Source: Sycon ciliatum (lineage: Eukaryota; Porifera; Calcarea; Leucosolenida; Sycettidae). Taken from it: a stretch of DNA of 64,000 nucleotides. Made by a program: the position numbers and the translations under genes. The notes under the pieces were generated by a model. It saw only the letters and a program-made list of their open reading frames with translations. It was not told the DNA's origin and did no database searches. The number at the start of each line of letters is the position of its first letter. Position 1 is the stretch's first letter. This document shows, piece by piece, positions 12,114-22,300 of this stretch. The stretch covers positions 18,614,775-18,678,774 of the forward strand of contig NC_088643.1 of assembly GCF_964019385.1 (NCBI RefSeq), in the 5' to 3' direction.

Positions 12114-12688
12114 ATTGTTGATTGTCGATATCCATGATCGATGTGTACGTGTCGCGTCGTCAGGTTGACTCGGCCGCCGGCGGTGCCGCACCGCTGCATG
12201 CAGGTGGACGATTCTTTGAGAAGATTTCATGAGTTGAATGGTAGTGAAAGAGAAGCCAAAGGAGAACTAACATAGACAGGTCTATATCTACAACTGGGGG
12301 TAGAGTCAGAATTTGCTGTCCTGCAGATCAGCATGGCAGAATCCAGAAAGTAGAGTTACTTCAGATGTAAACACAACTCAAAGATGTTGAATGGAGCGTG
12401 AATGGCAGGTCATTTTCATGCAGCGGTGCAGACACGAGTAAGATTTCGTCTCGTGAATATCACGACGCCCACGTTATAGTCCTACGGTTTCTCTTGCAGG
12501 TTAGTACATACAGGCAACTTGTGACTTACGATAGGTGAATTGGGGATCATCTAGCAGCTTGACGACATACATGATCCTGGTTTTACAACCATTAGTGCAT
12601 TCCTCACCCCTACATTTGACCCCCAAAACACTTTTTCTAGGAATTATAAAATAATTTTAAGCCGACCAGCGCCAGATTTCTCACTTAA

Positions 12689-13882
12689 CCTCTTTAGCAC
12701 GACGCTACCTGAGCGCGCCCCACGCGACAACACCTGTAAAAGTCGCATTTTCCCATGAAAGTACTAGCTGCTCAAGGATCGATAACTTTACCTTCCCTTG
12801 GACGAATTCCACGATCTTGAGCTTCCTGGAAAGGTCTTGAGACGAGTGACAAACTGGTGTCAAACCTAGCTCGGAGCGAAACCAAAACCCCGTGCTACAG
12901 TCTGGCAAACTTCATCCACGCGCTCGACAGACTTGAGCACGGCCAAGACTAACCAAGCTCAAATATTCAGCTGCCATTTCGGTCTCCTTGCTCGTATCGA
13001 GCTCAAATTTTTTGTGAGGACTCACGGGATCCACTACCATCATTTGAATCTTGTTTCCATGGCAGCAGGTAGCGCACAAGTGATCCATGATGGAAAATAC
13101 GCGTTCTGCAGACTGCGCAAATAAATCGAGTTGAAATTTGCCGTGTCGAGTCGCATATCTCAACAACCGGTGGTCGCATCGCTTCGGCGATTGTTTCTAT
13201 CGCCAGCTGAGAGTTTTCTCTTGCAGATACATGTTTCGATTGTGAGAATCGACCAAGTATTGAGTGAGTTACGATAGTTTGAACAAGTCACTATGGACTC
13301 AACACGGACCCCACGACTATGAGATGCGCGTTCTGCAGACTGCGCAAATAAATCGAGTTGAAATTTGCCGTGTCGAGTCGCATATCTCAACAACCGGTGG
13401 TCGCATCGCTTCGGCGATTGTTTCTATCGCCAGCTGAGAGTTTTCTCTTGCAGATACATGTTTCGATTGTGAGAATCGACCAAGTATTGAGTGAGTTACG
13501 ATAGTTTGAACAAGTCACTATGGACTCAACACGGACCCCACGACTATGAGATGCGCGTTCTGCAGACTGCGCAAATAAATCGAGTTGAAATTTGCCGTGT
13601 CGAGTCGCATATCTCAACAACCGGTGGTCGCATCGCTTCGGCGATTGTTTCTATCGCCAGCTGAGAGTTTTCTCTTGCAGATACATGTTTCGATTGTGAG
13701 AATCGACCAAGTATTGAGTGAGTTACGATAGTTTGAACAAGTCACTATGGACTCAACACGGACCCCACGACTATGAGATGCAGGTTCACTGTACAGTGTA
13801 CAGCGCGCGTCGTACTAGTACGACGGCCGTGGGGCATGCAACTCATGTGCGTCGTACTAGTACGACGCTCGCGCTAAAGGGG
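12689..13882. mobile_element. piggyBac-like non-autonomous element with triplicated core
   Basis: Ends CCTCTTTAGC(A) and GCTAAAGGGG are flanked by TTAA at 12685-12688 and 13883-13886, the piggyBac-type target. A shorter copy lies at 31561-32298. The 456-bp length difference is explained almost exactly by two extra copies of a 227-bp unit. No transposase is encoded; the open frames are by-products. Confidence 0.8.
13101..13781. repeat. Tandem repeat, 3 x 227 bp
   Basis: Units start at 13101, 13328 and 13555 with GCGTTCTGCAGACTGCGC and appear essentially identical to one another. The relative at 31561-32298 has a single, more diverged unit. Near-identity within the array indicates a recent expansion. 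Confidence 0.9.
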
Positions 13883-13885
13883 TTA

Positions 13886-14310
13886 AGCGGGATTCACAGA
13901 AGCTTTTTTTGCGATGCGACACGCGATGCGACGCGATCTGCGATGGATGCGTGCGATGCGAACGCGCGAAATACCATTCACAGAAGAAGTCAGCGATGTG
14001 ACAAAGTTTTGCTGATTTGGGTACGTCACCATGATATTCGCGCGGTTTGACACAACTTATAAAAATTTATAGGCAACTCTTGCACCTTTGTACAACTTTG
14101 CTGTAGAAAAGGTCAAAATCGTACACCAAATCGCTTGTCGCATCGCATCGCATCGCAAAAGTTGAGCCAAGCTCAACTTCTGCGATGGCCTGCGATGGCC
14201 CAGTTGCGGCAGTTGCGTGGGGTGCGACATGGCTGCGATTTGGGGTTTTCCCGGTTTCGCGTCTGTCGCATCGCGTGTCGCATCGCAAAAAAGCTTCTGT
14301 GAATCCCGCT
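13886..14310. mobile_element. Harbinger-like MITE 1 (AGCGGGATTCACAG ends)
   Basis: Inverted ends AGCGGGATTCACAGAAGCTT extend into GCGATGCGACACGCGATGCGAC over more than 40 bp. TTA lies at 13883-13885 and 14311-14313, the 3-bp target used by PIF/Harbinger elements. The left TTA is part of the TTAA of the preceding piggyBac-like element. A half copy sits at 47286-47417. Confidence 0.75.
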
Positions 14311-14313
14311 TTA

Positions 14314-14926
14314 GGGAGCATCTCATAAGTTCGCACTTTTTTTGTAAACGTAACGCATTTCGAATAGACTTTACCCCCCTACCTCCCCCCACTATTTGAA
14401 AGTCTTATCGCACATTTTCCGTGTACATGTAGATCTACTATTGTACATGTACATGTACATGAATGTTTTGCTAGTGTGGAAGTGAATGGCATACAGTAGT
14501 ACCGCATCTACTGAGTACAAGTACAACCAATGACATGTACACGCACATAAACAGAGTTTCTCCACAAAGACTGTACAATGTACTGTGAAAGCTGGCCAGG
14601 TACACGGTTTGATAATGCTGGTGTGAAATTTGACACCTCTGATGGTTAGCCTGCGTGATTGATTGCATGCAGTGCAGGGTTAGCTCAGCTGATCTGCGAA
14701 CGTACTACACTGTACTAGGTAGATCTACACCTGAACACCATGATATGAACACGCCCTAGGCCCTGCTGAAGCGGTCTAGCACATGCACCATGTGCACAGC
14801 ACAGTATTGTACACATCCAGAAAATGTGCGAACTGTCATTTTTCTATTCGAAATGGGCGCTACCCCCTACCCCCGTTTCGAAATGCATTACGTTTAGAAA
14901 AAAATGCGAACTTATGAGATGCTCCC
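14314..14926. mobile_element. Harbinger-like MITE 2 (GGGAGCATCTCATAAG ends)
   Basis: GGGAGCATCTCATAAGTTCG is inverted at the right end (...GATGCTCCC, 14926). TTA at 14311-14313 and 14927-14929 flanks it. The left TTA is shared with the end of MITE 1, so the two elements abut with a single TTA between them. Confidence 0.75.
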
Positions 14927-14971
14927 TTAGGATGGGTTCATTTTTGTCTACTTGGTAGAGTAGAGTAGAAC

Positions 14972-15305
14972 CAAGAGTGTGCAACACCCTATCTTGATCT
15001 GCAATGGATTCACCAACAGCGGAATTTTTGATTGCGTCATTCTTTGGAAGAAGTATGCCCAGGTGTATATGCTTTCCCGTGCTTGTTTTGTAGATACGGC
15101 ACAGAGTTCATCAGGTTCAGGACATATCGATCTATCGTCCGTTGTTCTGCCTTGACTACCGTAGCTGCGATCTGCAATTGTTGTGTACTTTGATCGCTGG
15201 CTGCGGCTACGCATGGTGGCATTAGTGAGCCAAACAACCGCGAAAGACTGATGTCATTTAAAAATGCCGCCGTGGGCTAGGGAATCGTCGAGTTGCACAC
15301 TCCTG
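14972..15305. mobile_element. GAGTGTGCAAC-type element related to the CAAGAGTACAT family
   Basis: Left CAAGAGTGTGCAACACC and right GTCGAGTTGCACACTCCTGG are inverted repeats. The inner motifs GCGGAATTTTTGATTGCGTC and AAAAATGCCGCCGTGGG match the element at 6202-6505. The outer CAAGAGTACAT part is missing and no duplication is clear. Confidence 0.55.
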
Positions 15306-15307
15306 GT

Positions 15308-15918
15308 TACTGTAGTGTCGCGTATAAAAGCATGACCTGTATAGAAGCATGATCTGTATAGAAGCATGACCTGTATAGAAGCATGATCTGTATAGAAGCA
15401 TGACCTGTATAGAAGCATGATCTGTATAGAAGCATGACCTGTATAGAAGCATGACCTGTATAGAAGCATGATCTGTATAAAAGCATGACCTGTATAGAAG
15501 CATGATCTGTATAAAAGCATGATCTGTATGGAAGCATGATCTGTATAGAAGCATGACCTGTATAGAAGCATGATCTGTAAAGAAGCATGATCTGTATAGA
15601 AGCATGACCTGTATAGAAGCATGATCTGTATAGAAGCATGACCTGTATAGAAGCATGACCTGTATAGAAGCATGACCTGTATAGAAGCATGACTCGAATA
15701 GAAGCCGATTTTCCAAAGCGTGCCGTAACACAGAAGCATGGTTTGAATAGAAGCACATGTACTTGCACACTACATGTGTGACAATGTACACTGTACAGTG
15801 TAGACTGAAAATGTTGACATGTAGAAGCATGTTTTGAATAGAAGCATATCTTGAAGCACGGGTTGAATGACGGCTTGTACGGCCGTAAGCACCTGCTTTT
15901 ATACGCGACATTACGGTA
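15308..15918. mobile_element. TACCGTAATG-type MITE containing a 17-bp VNTR
   Basis: Left TACTGTAGTGTCGCGTATAA and right ...TTATACGCGACATTACGGTA are near-perfect inverted repeats bounded by TA. The left half of the interior is an array of 17-bp repeats that grew from the family's own AGAAGCATG motif. Related elements lie at 1228-1406 and 62713-62905. Confidence 0.75.
15329..15705. repeat. 17-bp VNTR (AGCATGAYCTGTATAGA), about 22 units
   Basis: The unit AGCATGACCTGTATAGA or its ATCTG variant repeats without spacers. C and T variants at one position are interspersed, as expected from unequal exchange. All three minus-strand frames stay open, which produces spurious repetitive proteins. Confidence 0.9.
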
Positions 15919-16097
15919 AGAACGGATAAAGGAAAGATGGTAGATGGTAGTTCACGAATGCTCGTCCATCCACCAGTTCGGTAGAACATCGATGTATAGT
16001 CCGTTTACCAGTTTGCAGTAGTTACAGTACGACGTACGATGTAATGGAGACCAGCACTCAGGGTCACACTTTTTTTTCCTTTTTTGTTTTGCTGCTT

Positions 16098-16346
16098 ACT
16101 GTAAGTCGACAAATTTTCGGCCCATTCAAATTTCAACCTCCCAGGGCTAAAACACATTTCGGCTGCAAAAAATGTTCGGCCTGTACTGCATGCACTACTA
16201 GTCTTACTGCTGTTGCCTGTATAGACTGTCACATTGAACCTTGCAAAACAAAATTTCGGCTGCAGCAAATTTTCGGCCAAATATGATCAGGGCGAAAATA
16301 GTCGAAAATAAAATATGCGCCGAAAATTTTGTTGACTTACGTTAAC
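16098..16346. mobile_element. Probable MITE with AAATTTTCGGC-rich ends
   Basis: Left CTGTAAGTCGACAAATTTTC and right GAAAATTTTGTTGACTTACG are imperfect inverted repeats. Motifs of the kind TTTCGGCTGCA recur inside. Related fragments occur at 54811-54860 and 59858-60069. Confidence 0.5.
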
Positions 16347-16390
16347 AGTATCATGAAAATGGTGGAAACTGGAAAAAAAAAAAAAAAAAA

Positions 16391-16468
16391 ATTCACGGTT
16401 CGCGTGAGACTCGGCCAAAGGCCCAGTTTTCCGCATCCGCAGGAACGCCACCACCCTCTTGGATCAAG
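16391..16468. repeat. Dispersed repeat, inverted copy at 32901-32987
   Basis: The stretch CACGGTTCGCGTGAGACTCG...TTTTCCGCATCC...AACGCCACCACCCTCT recurs as its reverse complement at 32901-32987 with a few differences. Its nature is unknown; the A-run before it could be a retroposon tail. Confidence 0.6.
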
Positions 16469-17018
16469 AAACTGGAAAGCATACGCGAATTTCCCATCTT
16501 CACCGTATCCGTAAAACGGTGATTTGCTGGGTTATCTATGACTCATGATGACCTATAACACCACAACTTCGCCATGGGATTTGTTTTATGCAGCATAGAT
16601 GCGGAGTTGCACACTCTCGTTTATGTACTGTTTTTACCACTGTTACGGAATCTCAGCTATTCCGTTCCCCGGGACGCAGGACATAAAGGACAAGACTAGT
16701 TTTGTTTTACATTTATATATTTTGACATTACGGAAATGAAGACTACACTGAAAGGGACGAACAAGAAGACTGACAAAAGGACTCTCGACTACAAAATTGC
16801 GCATGCTCATATCACACATGCACGCGACTAGACGAGACAGTTTGGGGAATACCATCACACAGGAAAACAACACATCATTTTACAACACCTGCCCCCTTGA
16901 TGACATTCCACAAAATTAAAAAAAACCGACACCACGTTCCACATGCACAACAGCAAAAGGAACCACAGCCAAAGAGAAAAATCAAAAAATAACCAGCTTA
17001 CATCGTAGCACAACAAGC

Positions 17019-17078
17019 TTTGAGTGGCTTGGGTTTTTTGGCTTGCTGTAGCAAGCCAAAAAACCCAAGCCACTCAAA
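17019..17078. repeat. Perfect 29-bp inverted repeat with 2-nt loop
   Basis: The arm TTTGAGTGGCTTGGGTTTTT (29 bp in full, 17019-17047) is exactly complementary to 17050-17078, separated by GT. It lies in the non-coding interior of the LTR element. Confidence 0.9.
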
Positions 17079-17879
17079 CGGGCAAGCAAGGCAACAGAAA
17101 TCAACCAGGAGCCAACGTTCATCAAACCAGGCCGCGACACAGGGCCAAACCAAAAACATAAAACCGAAAAATGCAACTGGAAACAAGTAAAGATTAAATT
17201 TTGTGCATGCAACAAGCTTTCACGTTCCTCGGAGCAAGACCCCACTGCCACGGACGACCAACCATGCCGTCTCCACGATTCCTGCAGCCTCATATCCATC
17301 CAGGATCCTTCGCACCTCAGCAACAGCAAAACAAAAACTGACAACAGACCAGCACAAAATAAATCTACTAAACAAAACTATACGGAATAACAGAACGACG
17401 AGAAGAGCAACAGAACGACAACAACCAAACTCAACAACACAGCAACAAGCAACGAACTGAACAGCGAGAGAAACACGATCAGACAACGCAGCGAGCAAGA
17501 CAACAAGACGAACAACAAAGGACGACACACAGTCGGTGATACCAGACTCGTCCACTGGCCTCTGGCGAGCCACGGCCACACGCTCCATGCGATACTGCCG
17601 TCCCGGGCTCCAGTCCACAGGTTCAGCCCACCACCTCCTCTGCCTCCTTTCCATCGACTTGCGCTCCCACCTCTCCTGATCACCTCCATCCCCAGGCTTA
17701 CCCTCTAGTTGTACTATTTGTTGTTGACGACGACGACGAACAGACTCATGACAAACTAACTCATCCTCTGCGTCCCGGGTTTCGGCACCTCGTTGTCACG
17801 GAATCACAGCCATTAACACACGGGGTAGTGCCCAATGATACGGCCGCACCACTGGAATACGTTGCGACACGGGACTCAC

Positions 17880-18854
17880 CGGCAGCTTCATGTCAACGCC
17901 GTCTCGTTGCTGCCACCGTAGATTGCCCGACGACCCGCTTAGCTGCAGTCCAAGCACTCGGGCCTTCTACAGCTCTTGCGCAGGTTTGGTTGGCAGACCG
18001 AACCGAGCCAGCGTGTCCTTCACAGACGCCATGATGGACCGCGGCATGAACAAGTCGTCCACGAAGTTATCGACGTTGGGGAAGTCACGCGTCACGAACT
18101 TCACGATGGTGTCCATCACCTTCGGGGCTATGCTGAGCCCGAAACCCAATCTCCCGCGCGTGTACATCTTGCCGTCATACACGACCACTTGATACTTTTG
18201 CAAACTGGGGTGCATGCGCACCTGCAGATACGCTTTGCAGATGTCGAGAACAACGTTCTCTGTTCCTCGCTGGCACCACTCACGGAGCTTTTGATCAGTA
18301 GCTGGCGCGTCAGCTCCATGACTGGATTTGATCATCTGGTTCAGGCACCTGTAGTCAAGGCATGGCCGAACAGGCGTCGTTGGCTTGTGCTCTTGACTCA
18401 CAGCGAGAAGCGGCAGTACAGCCCCAGGTGAACCGGGCATTTCCTCGTTATACGGGACAAGCCAGCCGTTGCCCATCCACATGCGCACCTCTTCCTGGAA
18501 CTTCTCTTCCTCCGCTTCCGACGATTTTCCTCTGCCATACTCGCCGATCCCTATTGGCCGAGTAGGTGCTCCTCCATTGACTCAGCGCCACTTCACCGGC
18601 CAATAGCTACGGTCAGCATGCCAACGAACTTCGGAATCATCAATCGTTAGCAGCACGCCACACCACAGATTCCAGTCGGATGAGCTCGCCTCAATGCCCC
18701 ACTTGCCACGGACAGGATCTCCGGCAGCTAACTGTGCCTCCAGATCACGACATAACTTCTCTACGGTGCTCGGGATCAGCGAATCCCAGCCTCGCTGTGA
18801 CGGATTCGCCAGACGTTTCAGATAGCTGCAATACAGACGCAGCCATGAACACAA
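17880..18854 (-). pseudogene. LTR-retroelement pol fragment (reverse transcriptase plus permuted linker)
   Basis: One minus-strand frame runs from 18854 to about 17880, broken only by TGA at 18584-18582 and TAG at 17969-17967. The reverse transcriptase core is clear: RPCLDYRCLNQ, VVLDICKAYLQV, RLGFGLSIAPKVM and the catalytic NFVDDLF. Downstream of the second stop, ARVLGLQLSGSSGNLRW fits the RT thumb. The first 60 codons (CSWLRLYCSYLKRLANPS...) resemble the linker between RT and RNase H in such elements. That linker normally lies after RT, so the order looks permuted. It is non-functional as it stands. Confidence 0.75.
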
Positions 18855-18877
18855 GAAAACAACATCATTTTACAACA

Positions 18878-19344
18878 CCCCACCTTGTTCCACCGAAGGG
18901 GGTAGGGATTTGAATTTGCGCAATCAAGTGAGATGTGACTGTATGCAGTGTTTTGAATCTTTGATGCTGCAGTCTGCACCATTTCCAGTTTTTCATTCTG
19001 CTGTGTCTGTATTATGTTGTTTGTTGTTTGTTGTATCAGCATTGCTTTATACACGGGGCCACCAGGAACGCTGCACTGCTGCTGTCCGTTGCATTGTCCG
19101 GACTTGCTACGGGAGACACTGACGACCCAGTGCAGCGGGAATAGCACAATGCTCTTGCAGTTCCAGGCTGTCGGCCAGCACGTTTTCCTTGCCGGGTGAC
19201 GTGGCAGTCAGGTACTTTCTGTGTGACGGTCATGGCTGGCTCATCTGGCAACACAACAGACGGCTGGCAAGTAAAGTAGCGGGATCATAACGCAGACGTC
19301 ACTTTCCACACTGACAGCTACTAGTCTGCACAAGTGCTTGGGGC
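18878..19344. promoter_or_regulatory. Upstream region of phosphatase B
   Basis: About 470 bp separate the LTR-like start from the ATG of the plus-strand phosphatase. The region should include its promoter and leader. No specific element can be named. Confidence 0.3.
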
Positions 19345-22300
19345 ATGGGGAATAATAGCGGCGCTGCGTCATGCCCGAGGCTGCTTAGCTCCGTGGTGTC
19401 GCGCCACGCCTGCCATCTTGTCTGCATCGCTGTGTTATCATCCATTACTCTCCTCCTCTGGTGGACGAGCAGTGGTATGCTGCCGCTATGGGCAACGACA
19501 ATGACTTCGGGCAGGCTGCTCGAGCCCGTGGAGGAACCTCCTCGGGCAACTCTTCTCCACGGCGGCTTAGCCAGCGCGATTGCCCCGCCGTGCCTGGCCC
19601 GCTCTAGCAAGGCTACTAGTGAGCTACTCGTCATCGGTGACTGGGGTGGCAGGGGAAGATCACCGTACATGACCCCCGTGTCTCGCGCCGTGGGTGTCGT
19701 GTCCGGCCAGCTAGCGCAGGCACTGAGCGCCGTGGCAGTCCTGTCGCCTGGGGACGCGTTCTACCCCAGCGGCGTGAAGAAAGTGAACGACTTCAGATTC
19801 AGAGTCACGTTTGAGGTGAGCACCAGGTGCCAAGTGCCCATGGCTTCCTTGGATCATCAAAAGTAACTCAAACACTGTATTCGCTGACCAGAATCCATAA
19901 GTAGAGTTTCACATTCAGGCTTATTTTATACTCTTGTCATTGGTTGGCAAGGAAACTCCACTCTCTTCGTGTCAATGTTGCAGGTGAATACATGAAAACC
20001 TTGCCCGAACCAGTTTGGGCGCCCGTATCTACATGTGCATGTATAACCAAGAGCTTAACTGTATGCTAGTATGCCACACAAGTGATTTGTAGGCAAACTT
20101 CGCTTGTCCTATCCCCTGGACAGACCGACGTTTACTTCTGCATTTCACTTAGTCTGAAAACTCTACGAAAATGATGAAATGAAATTCCATTTCACCGGCA
20201 ATATGCTGTATAAATTGACATCGTTGTGCTTCGTCACATTATCACCATGTTTTGATTTGAGAAGCAATGGCACGAACGGCCTCATCAGGTTTACATCAGG
20301 TTTACAACTACACTGTAGCTTCATCTCTTCGTGTGATAAAATAAAATTCTCTGCTAGTATTTCTGCTTGTACAGTGGACTGACTGATGCTGCCTGCCTTG
20401 CTGCCGGCTGTGCACGCTTTCCATCCCGGCTATGCCATCACTTTAGGAGCAGTTCTCTCACCCATCGCTACAGATTCCCTGGTACATGGCCTTGGGTAAC
20501 CATGACTACGAGGGTAAGCTCAAGCCGTTGATGGAGTACGGCAAAACGTCCCGGCGCTGGAATCTGCCTTCGCTCTACTACAGCCATGTCTTTTCGATGA
20601 ACCTCTCAGAGTAAGTTGTGCAGTGCATGTGTACCTGTGTCGTTTGCAAATTTAGAATCTACACCTGCCTGTGGCCCTTGGCGGCACTGGGGCTTATGAA
20701 ACATTCTCCTATCCTATTTCCTGCGTCTTGGTTTCTGATGTAACCTTGCACTGCCTGTCCTGGCCAGGGTTGCTGTGGTATCCGGTAGGCAGCCTGTCAG
20801 TGCATTGGAGATTTGCTGCTGTAGGCCGTGCATATTAGGAGAGATGTGGCTGTGAATCCAATTGTAATGAATGGGGGAGCCATCGGCCATTATTCTAATA
20901 GCTACTTCAAGTAATTTACACTTGGATTCCCATTAATAGTCTACTTGTATATGCATGCTTACGCTGTAAGAAGTGCCTGACATTTGAGCAAAACATCACT
21001 TTAAGACATGCGCTCACTCATTGTGCAATTTTGCCGGGTGTGCGGGGATCAATGCACACCGGCGTGCTGTGCACACCCCGTTTACTTACCGGTATGAATA
21101 GTTGAATACCTCCTGTTGTTTTATGGTTTGCCTTGCGTGATGCTATGCACACCAGGTCTAGCTCTGTCACATATCAAATACTGTTCCTGGACACCAATCG
21201 CCTGGTTCGTCAATTCAAGCGCCTTCCTGAGCGGGACTCCGACCAGTGGGATTGGATCTCAGACCAGCTAGCGAGCAGCACAGCCGACTGGATATTTGCA
21301 GTCGGCCATCACCCGAGTAAGTTTCACGTCTTCTCGCCCTCATTGCTGGCCTTTTCGTGGCATGCAAAGCTGGCTGTCTGGGTAGCAGTGTGGTGCGATA
21401 TTTATAGTCAATACCGTATTTTGTGAGCGATAAGTCGACCCCGGTTATGAGTCGAACCCCCATATTTGGGGCCTGGATTTCCTACAATAATATAGTTCAA
21501 CCCGGTTGTTAGTCGACTACCCCTTTTTTCATACCCCTTTTTAGTTTGCCTTTAGGTCTTAAACGGCCGGCTTACATGTGCACTGTACAAGATAAGATTC
21601 TTTTTCTGTCAATGGTGTACGATAGTTATCTAAAGCATCTGGGAAGACTGTTGTGTGTTTCAAAACTGGAAACGTTCTTACTCTGTCAGATTTAAAAGAG
21701 TGTGACTGTGTACGTGTGGTTTGTTTTGCCTGCTTCCAGTTTACAGCGTCGCCGACAGAGGCACAAACCCGATCCTTGTTCAAGAGCTCCTGCCTCTCTT
21801 GGACCGCCACGGCGTAGCACTGTAAGGAGTCGAAGCCTATGTTTTTAAAATGCGGCACACTGCGTTTCCTGACGTAGTAACTTTTAAGTAGACCATGACC
21901 AATTCAAAGACCATTCTCGAATGTATGACCGCTGGAAATCCTGCGAAAGGTTGTTGCCTGTCCCTACTAAAGACACTGAAAAACCAGCCTCATTCATTTC
22001 CCAGTTGAGGTGATTTGCCTGAGGTAAGGAGAGAGAAGCAGAGGTGCTCTCCATAGGTGGATAATAGCTAATGGCTGTGCTACTGTGTAAAATTAGGGTG
22101 GCACCTGCACTAAGTATTGTATTGCTGCAAGAAGAAGACATGGCATTATATGTACTTCAGTGCTACAATAGTACAGTTGTGCGCGGTGAAATCCGACCCA
22201 GAGTGCACGTTTGGCGCCCTCAATTTGCACGGCCGTTGACACCCTGGAAGTTAGTTGCACGGATGCGGCTGGACGTACACATGTACAAATGCAATGATGT

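Larger units (their letters stand above)
16641..18877 (-). mobile_element. Rearranged LTR retroelement
   Basis: On the minus strand, a 247-bp LTR (16887 to 16641, TGTTGTAAAATG...CCGTAACA) is preceded by the purine-rich tract CAAGGGGGCAGG. An LTR-like end (...GATTCCGTGACA, ending at 17794) is followed by GGTGCCGAAACCCGGGA, which resembles a tRNA primer-binding site. A matching LTR start (TGTTGTAAAATGATGTTG) occurs at 18877, again after a purine tract. Between 18850 and 17880 lie pol-derived sequences rather than LTR interior. The element is therefore a mosaic. BEL/Pao or Ty3-type affinity is undecided. Confidence 0.6.

Noticed and set aside
15329-15705. Regular short repeats considered as a CRISPR array
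   Set aside because: The 17-bp units are contiguous with no unique spacers, and the context is eukaryotic and inside a MITE.
15258-15989. Long minus-strand frames of repetitive protein over the 17-bp repeats
   Set aside because: A 17-bp unit lacking stops stays open in all three frames. The periodicity explains the frames, and no gene signals accompany them.
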